Below are positions 43,197-50,912 of a DNA stretch of 64,000 bases, piece by piece. Below the pieces are notes generated by a model, which saw only the letters and a list, made by a program, of their open reading frames with translations, was not told where the DNA came from and did no database searches. Position 1 is the first letter of the stretch, and the number at the start of each line of letters is the position of its first letter. This stretch comes from an uncultured Bacteroides sp. (GTDB lineage: Bacteria > Bacteroidota > Bacteroidia > Bacteroidales > Bacteroidaceae). The stretch lies in NCBI GenBank assembly GCA_944322285.1, contig CALUOR010000004.1:61689-125688 (forward strand), in the 5' to 3' direction. The translations under genes were made by a program, and so were the position numbers.

Positions 43197-45179
43197 ATGA
43201 AACATAGTATGAAACAAAATACAAAATGGTTTACTTGTGCCGCCTTAGGCATAGCCATGTGTGCCGCCACCTCATGTGTGGATGACATGACATTCGGCAG
43301 TGCATTCCTGGAGAAAGCTCCCGGCGGTTCTGTAACGAAAGATACCGTATTCAACAATGCTGAATACACCCGGCAGTTCTTGACCAACCTCTATGGTATG
43401 CAGTATTACGGTATACCCTATAAGAATAAGTCGGAGCAGGAATCTTCTAATATCTATGTAGGTAAAGTAGATGCATTGACGGACCTGTATGTATTTACAT
43501 ACGGTTCGAGTGCAGGTATATACACTCCCTACTTCATGGGACAGCATACCGCAAACTATGGTATCCGTCAAGACAAGTTTTCCTATACAAAAAACCTTGT
43601 TTGGGAAGCTATACGCGGAGTGTGGTTGCTTTTGGAGAATATTGACAACGTGCCCGGACTAAGCGAAGAAGAGAAAACACAGATGAAAGCGGAAGCGAAA
43701 TGTATCATGGCCTCACGCTACATAGATGTGTTCCGCCATTATGGCGGTGTGCCTCTCATCAAGGCTTCTTTCAGTGGTACGGACTCTGAATACAATTATC
43801 CGCGTGCCAGCGTAGAAGAAACTGTAAACTACATTGTACAGTTGCTGGACGAAGGTGCCGCCGACTTATCATGGACCGTGGCCAATCCGGCAACCGATAA
43901 CGGACGCTGGAACCGTGCTGCCGCCTTGGCTTACAAATGCCGCATCCTACAGTTTGCAGCTTCACCATTGTTCAACTCTGATGAGCCTTACTATCCAGGG
44001 GCAACGGACAATCCCGCTATCTGGTACGGAGGATATCGCGCAGAGTTGTGGCAACAGTTGCTACAGGCTTGCGAAGACTTCTTCAACGAACTGAACGGCA
44101 AAGGAGGTTATCACCTGCAACAAGCCAACGGTACCCGTCCGGAAGACTATCGTTTGGCTTACCGCATCGGTTATTCCAACTTGGATAGCCCGGAGACACT
44201 GCTTAGTACGCGTGTAATAGATTACGATGCTTTTAAGTCGAGTCACTACAACTGGCATCAATGGGGTGCTCCGCTTGGCAGCATTCACCGCAGCTATTGC
44301 CCGACGCTGGAATACATGGAGATGTTCCCCTGGAAAGACGGTACGCCGTTTGACTACGACCGCGACAGCATTGCCGGACGCCAAAGTGAAATGTTCATGA
44401 TTGGAAACGCTCAAAGTGGTAATATCCAGTTGACCCGCGACCCGCGTATGTATGAGGAAATCATTGTAAACGGTGATGTACTGAGTATTGACTGGAATAC
44501 TGGTAACATGTCCGGAAGAAGCTTTGAAGCATGGTATGGCGGTTATGATGCTGCAACAAATACGGATACGGAAAACGGTTCATGGGCAACCGGGTTTGGT
44601 CCTATCAAGTTCCTGATGAACGATGACATGTTGCGCCGTTACGTACAGTGGCCAAGCATCCGTCTGTCAGAAATGTACCTGATTTACGCCGAAGCTCTGG
44701 CACAAACAGGCAACTTATCCAAAGCCATCGAACAGGTGGACATCGTGCGTGCCCGCGTCGGCATGAAAGGCCTGGCAGAATGCAATCCTGACAAGAACTT
44801 GACAGCAGATAAAGATGCACTGATTGAAGAAATTCTGCGTGAACGCGCCTGTGAATTAGGTATGGAAGATGCCCGTTTCTTCGACTTAATCCGCTACAAA
44901 CGTGCAGATGTATTCGAAAAGCAATTACATGGGCTGGTTCTCTATCGCTTGGATGAAAACGGTGAACGCCGTGACCAGCCTTGGTACGGAAATGATGATA
45001 AGGAAGGCACAGAAGGCTACATGCCGTTCCCAACCCAATATGGTTATAATCGCTTCCCGCTGGATAATCCGGTACGCTACTGGTGGACAAACGGTTTCGA
45101 CCCGAAATGGTACTTGTCACCGTTCCCCGCTACGGAAGTGAACAAAGGATACGGATTGGTACAGAATCCCGGATGGTAA
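43197..45179 (+). CDS. SusD/RagB-like lipoprotein (right, first)
   Basis: A 660-residue surface lipoprotein with lipobox AATSC (Cys about 27). The ATG at 43197 gives MKHSMKQNTKWFTCAALGIAMCAATSC; 43209 is an equally plausible start. SusD features: ASRYIDVFRHYGGVPLI (about 167-183), WNRAAALAYKCRILQFAASPLFN, LSEMYLIYAEALAQTGNLSKAIEQVDIVRARVGM (about 495-528), ERACELGMEDARFFDLIRYK and the C-terminal LVQNPGW. It is the binding partner of the SusC gene 9 bp upstream. Confidence 0.95.
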   Translation: MKHSMKQNTKWFTCAALGIAMCAATSCVDDMTFGSAFLEKAPGGSVTKDTVFNNAEYTRQFLTNLYGMQYYGIPYKNKSEQESSNIYVGKVDALTDLYVFTYGSSAGIYTPYFMGQHTANYGIRQDKFSYTKNLVWEAIRGVWLLLENIDNVPGLSEEEKTQMKAEAKCIMASRYIDVFRHYGGVPLIKASFSGTDSEYNYPRASVEETVNYIVQLLDEGAADLSWTVANPATDNGRWNRAAALAYKCRILQFAASPLFNSDEPYYPGATDNPAIWYGGYRAELWQQLLQACEDFFNELNGKGGYHLQQANGTRPEDYRLAYRIGYSNLDSPETLLSTRVIDYDAFKSSHYNWHQWGAPLGSIHRSYCPTLEYMEMFPWKDGTPFDYDRDSIAGRQSEMFMIGNAQSGNIQLTRDPRMYEEIIVNGDVLSIDWNTGNMSGRSFEAWYGGYDAATNTDTENGSWATGFGPIKFLMNDDMLRRYVQWPSIRLSEMYLIYAEALAQTGNLSKAIEQVDIVRARVGMKGLAECNPDKNLTADKDALIEEILRERACELGMEDARFFDLIRYKRADVFEKQLHGLVLYRLDENGERRDQPWYGNDDKEGTEGYMPFPTQYGYNRFPLDNPVRYWWTNGFDPKWYLSPFPATEVNKGYGLVQNPGW

Positions 45180-45216
45180 TAGTTAATAATTCAATTTGAT
45201 TGATCATTATTATATT

Positions 45217-48066
45217 ATGAAGAAAAAGAATATATTAATTCCTGCACTTCTTGCGTGCTTCTGCGTGCAAGGCTATGCGCAGGAAGCAAACGATAGCTTA
45301 GTGGCGGGCAAGCCTGCCCGTATGGCCGACGAGGTGGTACAAATCGGCTATCACAAAGCGCAACGACTGGAGGAATCCACTTCATCGGTTTCCACAGTCT
45401 ACAACGAAGACTTCAACAAACGCAGTGCGAAGAACATTGCGAACTCTCTCTTTGGTTATGGTACCGGTCTGACCACTTTGCAAGGGTCCGGACGATATGC
45501 CGACTATGATCCGACATTCTATGTTCGCGGTTTGCAAAGTCTATCAACAAACAATCCGCTGATATTAGTGGACGGTATCGAACGCGACATCAGCGACGTG
45601 ACTCCGGAAGAAGTGGAAACGGTTACCATATTGAAAGATGCAGCAGCCGTAGCCATCTATGGATACAAAGGCATCAATGGCGTGGTAAATATCACGACCA
45701 AACGCGGTAAATACAATTCACGCGAAATCAAGTTTAACTACGACCACGGTTTTGGCTGGCAAGCGCGCAAGCCTAAGTTCGTGGATGCCTATACTTATGC
45801 TAACGCCATGAACGAAGCGTTGGCCAATGATGGTCTGTCGGCACGTTACTCGCAAGATGAGTTGAATGCGTTCCGTAACGGAAATTACCCTTACCTGTAC
45901 GCCAATACCGACTGGATGGGTGAGACCATGCGCAACATGGATGCCACAAACATCTACAACATCAGTTTCCGTGGCGGCGCCAAGAACTTCCGTTACTATG
46001 CGATGGCGAACTTGACCACGAACAAAGGCTTCATCGCCAACCCCTATATGAACGAAGGTTACTCCACGCAGGATGAATACTCGCGTGCCAACCTCCGTAC
46101 CAACTTAGACATTGACTTGAGTGAAAACACGAAACTCAAATTGAACGTAATGGGTGTTCTTGCAGAAAGCCGTACACCGGGAGCTGACGGTGAAGCGGGT
46201 GCCGACTTGTGGAATATGATTTATACGCTGCCTTCCGCTGCTTATCCCGCTCGTCTGGAGAACGGTACATGGGGTGGTAGTGCCACATGGGCAGGAACGG
46301 GTAATCCGATTGCCGTGTCGCAGGCCGCCGGTTACACTAAATTTCATGAACGCACTTTGTTCGCTGACATGACGTTGGCGCAAGACCTTTCGTCCATCAC
46401 TCCGGGGTTGGGAGCAAGTGCCATGCTGGCTTACGACAACTATGCCCAATATTGGGAAGACCACTCCAAAACATTTGTTTATGGGAGCAATTCCGTGTCA
46501 TCCTGGGAAAACGGCGTACCGGCATCGACAACGTACTATACTGACGGTGCGGAAAGTTCCTTGGGCAGCGCATCCAAATGTATTGCTTTCACACGTGTAT
46601 TCAACTTTGCCGCCACCTTGTTCTATGACAAGCAGATTAATGCGGATAATAAAATCTACAGCCAGTTGAAGTGGGACTATGAGTACCGCAATACAAAAGG
46701 TGTAGATCAAACTTGGTACCGCCAGAATGTATCTTGGTATACACATTATGGCTTAAAGAACCGCTATTTTGCTGACTTGACAATTGTGGGTTCTGCATCC
46801 AACAAACTCGCTCCGGGTCACAAGTGGGCTGTATCGCCTACAGTCGGTCTGGCTTGGGTCGCTTCTAATGAAGATTTCTTGAAAGACGTGTCATGGATTG
46901 ATTTCTTGAAACTGCGTGCTTCTTTCGGTGTAATCAACACTGACCGCTTGCCGTTGGATGATGATGAAGAAGTGACCAACTATTGGGAACAGACTTATGG
47001 TGGCGGTTCCTATTATCCGTTTGATACGAACTATTCAGTAGGAACTACCAGTTGGTCAATAGGCCGTTTGGCTTCTATCAACTCGCTGCACGAGAAAGGG
47101 TATAAGTATAACTTCGGTATCGACGCCAGCCTGTTCCATGGTTTGAACTTCACCTTAGACGCTTACTATGAACGCCGTTCGGATATTTGGGTCTCTTCAG
47201 CCGGACACTATTCAAGTGTGTTGGGTTTCACGGCTCCTTTTGAAAACGGCGGTATTGTAGACAGCTGGGGAGTGGAACTTGGTTTGAACTACCAGAAGAA
47301 GATGGGTGACTTCCTGCTGAACGTAGGTGGTAACTTTGCGTTGGCAAAGAATGAAATCATTGAACAGATGGAAGAACCCCGCCTGTATGACAACCTGATT
47401 CAGACCGGTAATCCGCTGAAGTCGACTTACGGCCTGCAGGCCATCGGCTTCTTCAAAGACGAGGCCGACATAGCCAACAGCCCGCAGCAAATGTTCGGTA
47501 CAACACGTCCGGGTGACATCAAATATCGTGATGTGAATGGTGACAATATCATCGACGCAAACGATGAAATCCGGATAGGATACAGCACCACTGCACCAGA
47601 AATCTACTATTCGTTTAACTTGGGCTTAGAATGGAGAGGACTGGGTTTTGATGCCATGTTCCAAGGAACAGGACGTTATTCAGCCGTATTGAACACACAG
47701 AGTTTGTACTGGCCGCTGATTAACAATACGACGATCTCACAGGAATACTATGACAACCGTTGGACGCCCGAAACGCCTAATGCCAAGTATCCTCGTCTGA
47801 GTTCACAAAGTAACGAAAATAACTATCAGACTAATACTTTGTGGTTGGAAGACCGTTCGTTCTTGAAGTTGCGCAGCGTAGAACTCTATTATAAGTTCCC
47901 CGAAACTTGGATGCAGAAGAGCAAGATACTAAGCAATGCCAAAGTTTATGTGCGTGGCGTTGACTTGCTTTGCTTCGACAAGATTAAGATTGCTGATCCG
48001 GAATCATACGGTGCTACATTCCCATTGACTCGCAGTGTAGTAGCCGGGCTGACTATTGGATTCTAA
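45217..48066 (+). CDS. SusC-like transporter lacking the N-terminal carboxypeptidase-like domain (right, second)
   Basis: A 949-residue outer-membrane transporter. The start at 45217 (MKKKNILIPALLACFCVQGYAQ) gives a clean signal peptide; an upstream TTG at 45196 is rejected. After the signal peptide only about 20 residues precede DEVVQIGYHKAQRLEESTSSVSTVY, the region where SusC proteins normally have a domain of about 80 residues before the plug. The plug (FYVRGLQSLSTNNPLILVDGIERDI) and barrel (ends VVAGLTIGF) are complete. It follows the first right pair by 37 bp and so belongs to the same operon, with its SusD 23 bp downstream. Confidence 0.93.
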   Translation: MKKKNILIPALLACFCVQGYAQEANDSLVAGKPARMADEVVQIGYHKAQRLEESTSSVSTVYNEDFNKRSAKNIANSLFGYGTGLTTLQGSGRYADYDPTFYVRGLQSLSTNNPLILVDGIERDISDVTPEEVETVTILKDAAAVAIYGYKGINGVVNITTKRGKYNSREIKFNYDHGFGWQARKPKFVDAYTYANAMNEALANDGLSARYSQDELNAFRNGNYPYLYANTDWMGETMRNMDATNIYNISFRGGAKNFRYYAMANLTTNKGFIANPYMNEGYSTQDEYSRANLRTNLDIDLSENTKLKLNVMGVLAESRTPGADGEAGADLWNMIYTLPSAAYPARLENGTWGGSATWAGTGNPIAVSQAAGYTKFHERTLFADMTLAQDLSSITPGLGASAMLAYDNYAQYWEDHSKTFVYGSNSVSSWENGVPASTTYYTDGAESSLGSASKCIAFTRVFNFAATLFYDKQINADNKIYSQLKWDYEYRNTKGVDQTWYRQNVSWYTHYGLKNRYFADLTIVGSASNKLAPGHKWAVSPTVGLAWVASNEDFLKDVSWIDFLKLRASFGVINTDRLPLDDDEEVTNYWEQTYGGGSYYPFDTNYSVGTTSWSIGRLASINSLHEKGYKYNFGIDASLFHGLNFTLDAYYERRSDIWVSSAGHYSSVLGFTAPFENGGIVDSWGVELGLNYQKKMGDFLLNVGGNFALAKNEIIEQMEEPRLYDNLIQTGNPLKSTYGLQAIGFFKDEADIANSPQQMFGTTRPGDIKYRDVNGDNIIDANDEIRIGYSTTAPEIYYSFNLGLEWRGLGFDAMFQGTGRYSAVLNTQSLYWPLINNTTISQEYYDNRWTPETPNAKYPRLSSQSNENNYQTNTLWLEDRSFLKLRSVELYYKFPETWMQKSKILSNAKVYVRGVDLLCFDKIKIADPESYGATFPLTRSVVAGLTIGF

Positions 48067-48089
48067 CATTGTAAAACCTAAATGAAGAA

Positions 48090-49793
48090 ATGAGTATGAG
48101 AATCAAAAAACTTGTGACAGGCATGGCCTGTGTGGCTGCATTAACAGCCTGCAACATGGACTATCACGAATATAATAACTACAATCAGGAGTACTTGTCG
48201 CAGAACTACGATGAAGTTATTGGTATGCTGACCAACATCTATGACCAATTGGATTATGATTTCGGTCAGGATTATAGCGGCGGTATGCTTGCTTCCGCCT
48301 GCGATGAAGCCGACTATGCTTATGCTGATAATGACATCTGCGACTTTACCAATGGTTCGTGGAGTCCGTCTAACCCATTATCGACAATTTGGACAGACAG
48401 TTACCGCGCCATTCAGATGTGTAACCAGTATATTGACAACTTCCAAGGCTTGACATTTGAAGACTTGCAGTTGAATGATGAGTACCGTTCGCACTATTTC
48501 CGCTATAAGAACAGTTTCCATGAAGCGCGTCTGTTGCGGGCATACTTCTATTTCAACGTGGCTCGCGCTTATGGTGATGTACCATACTTCACCAAGATGG
48601 CCACTACGGAGAATGTCAATACATTGACTCGCACTCCGGTGCAGGATGTATTCGATTCAATTATAGTGGTTTGCGACCAAATGTACCAACAGTTGCCCGC
48701 CGACTATACCAACTTAGGGTTGGATGGTATTGCTCCGGCTGAAAACGGACGTGTTACCCGTTATGTGGCATTGGCATTGAAAGCTCGTACAGCCCTCTAT
48801 GCTGCCAGTCCGTTGTTCAATGAGAACAATGATCCTGAATTGTGGCGTCGTGCTGCTGAAGCTAATAAGGCAGTCATCGATACATGTGCCAAGTATGGTA
48901 TTGCCTTGGGTAATTACTCCGATTTATGGGGGCCGAATAATTATTCAGCCAAAGAAATGATATTCGTACGCCGTTATAATGGGAACATCAGTGATTTGGA
49001 AGAATATAACTTTCCTATCGGCGTTCCAGGCGGCAACTCAGGTAACTGCCCGACACAAAATATGGTAGATGCCTATGAAATGCAGGCAACCGGATTAGCA
49101 TGGGACGAGCCCGGAAGCGGCTACGATGCAGCCAATCCTTATGAAGGACGCGACCCGCGCTTTTACTTAACTATTGTGAAGAACGGTGATACCGGCTGGC
49201 CGTCGAAGAATACCAGTGCTATTGAGACATTCTATGGCGGTGTCAATGCAGAACCAATCTCAGGAGCTACGCCTACAGGCTATTATCTGAAGAAGTATCT
49301 TGACTCGAATATTGATTTGAGTGCAAGCAGTACAACGAAAACCAGCCGTCACTCTTGGATTACGTACCGTTTAGGTGAGTTTTATCTGAACTATGCGGAA
49401 GCCGTGTTCCGCTATACTGGTTCGGCTGATGCTCCCGGTGATTGGGGCATGACTGCACGCGAGGCTGTAAATGTCATTCGTAATCGTGCCGATGTGCAGA
49501 TGCCAGAATTGTCTACCGGACTTTCCGCTGACGCTTTCTGGGAGAAATATGAAAACGAGCGTATGGTGGAATTGGCATTTGAAGGTCATCGTTTTTGGGA
49601 TTTACGTCGTTGGAAAGAAGGTGACAAACTGGGCAGTGTTATTCAAATGAAACTTACTAAGAATGCGGATGGTACTATCAGCTATAACCGCCAGACAGTA
49701 AATCGTACATGGGATGACAAAATGTATCTGTTTCCTATTCCACAGACTGAATTGATGAAAAATCCTAATTTGACCCAGAATCCGGGCTGGTAG
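48090..49793 (+). CDS. SusD/RagB-like lipoprotein (right, second)
   Basis: A 567-residue lipoprotein with lipobox AALTAC (Cys near 21). SusD features: FHEARLLRAYFYFNVARAYGDVPYF (about 144-168), VTRYVALALKARTALYAASPLFN, YRLGEFYLNYAEAVFRYTG and ENERMVELAFEGHRFWDLRRWKEGDKLG (about 490-518), ending FPIPQTELMKNPNLTQNPGW in character. It closes the four-gene right operon; a strong terminator follows at 49826-49865. Confidence 0.95.
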   Translation: MSMRIKKLVTGMACVAALTACNMDYHEYNNYNQEYLSQNYDEVIGMLTNIYDQLDYDFGQDYSGGMLASACDEADYAYADNDICDFTNGSWSPSNPLSTIWTDSYRAIQMCNQYIDNFQGLTFEDLQLNDEYRSHYFRYKNSFHEARLLRAYFYFNVARAYGDVPYFTKMATTENVNTLTRTPVQDVFDSIIVVCDQMYQQLPADYTNLGLDGIAPAENGRVTRYVALALKARTALYAASPLFNENNDPELWRRAAEANKAVIDTCAKYGIALGNYSDLWGPNNYSAKEMIFVRRYNGNISDLEEYNFPIGVPGGNSGNCPTQNMVDAYEMQATGLAWDEPGSGYDAANPYEGRDPRFYLTIVKNGDTGWPSKNTSAIETFYGGVNAEPISGATPTGYYLKKYLDSNIDLSASSTTKTSRHSWITYRLGEFYLNYAEAVFRYTGSADAPGDWGMTAREAVNVIRNRADVQMPELSTGLSADAFWEKYENERMVELAFEGHRFWDLRRWKEGDKLGSVIQMKLTKNADGTISYNRQTVNRTWDDKMYLFPIPQTELMKNPNLTQNPGW

Positions 49794-49825
49794 CAAAAAT
49801 TGTGTTATAAATATATTGAAATAAG

Positions 49826-49865
49826 AAGGGATATCTCTCCTAAATGGGAGAGGTTTCCCTTTTTT
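49826..49865 (+). terminator. Strong intrinsic terminator after the right SusCD operon
   Basis: AAGGGA..CTCTCC pairs with GGGAGAG..TCCCTT (49826-49861), followed by six T. It rules out an upstream start for the next gene. Confidence 0.9.
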
Positions 49866-49934
49866 AGTTTGAAAAAAGCTTTTGATAAGATTTTTTCCGT
49901 ATCTTTGTCACGCAACGTAATTTGTAGAGCGTAT

Positions 49935-50828
49935 ATGAGTGGTAATTTGATACATTTTGATTGGGCCATGAAGCGTCTGCTTCGGGATAAGAGTAACTAT
50001 GTCGTATTGGAAGGTTTTTTGTCTACTTTGTTGGGGGAGGACTTGCATATCTGTCGTTTCTTGGAAAGTGAATCCAACCAGAGCGATGCAAATAACAAGT
50101 TTAATCGTGCAGATATTTTAGTTGAAGACACGGCCGGTCGGCTCTTGATTATAGAGGTACAGAACAATCGTGAATTGGATTATTTTCATCGGATGCTTTA
50201 CGGTGTATCCAAGAGTATTTCTGAGTACATAAACTTAGGCGATGATTACGATAAGGTTCGCAAAGTTTATTCAATTAATATTGTCTACTTTGACTTAGGA
50301 CAAGGGAAGGATTATATCTATCATGGAAAAACTGTTTTTCGTGGTTTGCACGATCCCAATGATGTATTGCGTCTTTCACCTCGTCAGCGTGAGATTTTTA
50401 TTGGAGACGATGCGGGTGATATCTTTCCAGAATACTATGTATTGCGCGTCAATGATTTTGATAAAGTGGCCAAGACTCCGCTTGATGAATGGATTGAGTT
50501 TCTTAAAACGGGCGAAATTGATGCTACTGCTACGGCAAAAGGGCTTGCAGAAGCCCGTGAACGTTTGCGTGTAGACGCTCTTCCTATTGCGGAGAAGCAA
50601 GCATATGTACGTGATATGGAAGCTCTTCGTTATCAACGAAGTGTTATCAGAACAGGATGGTATGAAGGACGTGCAGAGGGACGTGCAGAAGGGCGTGCAG
50701 AAGGACGTGTAGAAGGTGGACGTGAAAAACAGCTGGAAATAGCACGTAACTTGAAGCGGATGGGTATGTGCGTTGAAACAATTGTGGCAGCTACTAATTT
50801 GTCTGTAGATGATATACAAAATCTATAA
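49935..50828 (+). CDS. Rpn-type PD-(D/E)XK nuclease (transposase-like family)
   Basis: A 297-residue protein of the Rpn/PDDEXK_2 family, nucleases linked to recombination and annotated as putative transposases although they lie outside mobile elements. Start at 49935 (MSGNLIHFDWAMKRLLRDKSNYVVLEGFLSTLLGE): the upstream ATG-less extension runs through the terminator, and a TATCTTTG -7 element lies at 49900-49907. The nuclease core is visible as Asp in NRADILVED and ExQ in LLIIEVQNN (about 55-75). A tail near 244-262 consists of repeated EGRA units encoded by 12-bp repeats, followed by an EKQLEIARNLKRMG helix. It stands between the PUL and the M16 gene and converges on the latter. Confidence 0.88.
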   Translation: MSGNLIHFDWAMKRLLRDKSNYVVLEGFLSTLLGEDLHICRFLESESNQSDANNKFNRADILVEDTAGRLLIIEVQNNRELDYFHRMLYGVSKSISEYINLGDDYDKVRKVYSINIVYFDLGQGKDYIYHGKTVFRGLHDPNDVLRLSPRQREIFIGDDAGDIFPEYYVLRVNDFDKVAKTPLDEWIEFLKTGEIDATATAKGLAEARERLRVDALPIAEKQAYVRDMEALRYQRSVIRTGWYEGRAEGRAEGRAEGRVEGGREKQLEIARNLKRMGMCVETIVAATNLSVDDIQNL

Positions 50829-50848
50829 ATGGCTTTTATAAGAAATAG

Positions 50849-50883
50849 GCACCTGAAGCGGGAATAGAATTCCTTTCAGGTGC
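50849..50883. terminator. Bidirectional hairpin terminator between convergent genes
   Basis: GCACCTGAA (50849-50857) pairs with TTCAGGTGC (50875-50883). T-rich bases follow on both strands. It lies between the Rpn gene stop (50828) and the M16 gene stop (50913). Confidence 0.75.
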
Positions 50884-50912
50884 TTGTTTCCTAAATGGTA
50901 GGTAATAGAGGA

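Noticed and set aside
49800-49934. Upstream extension of the Rpn-type nuclease
   Set aside because: It runs through a strong terminator and a -7 promoter element, so it is unlikely to be transcribed and translated.
49935-50828. Insertion sequence carrying a transposase
   Set aside because: The Rpn/PDDEXK_2 family is often called transposase, but no terminal inverted repeats or target duplications flank the gene.
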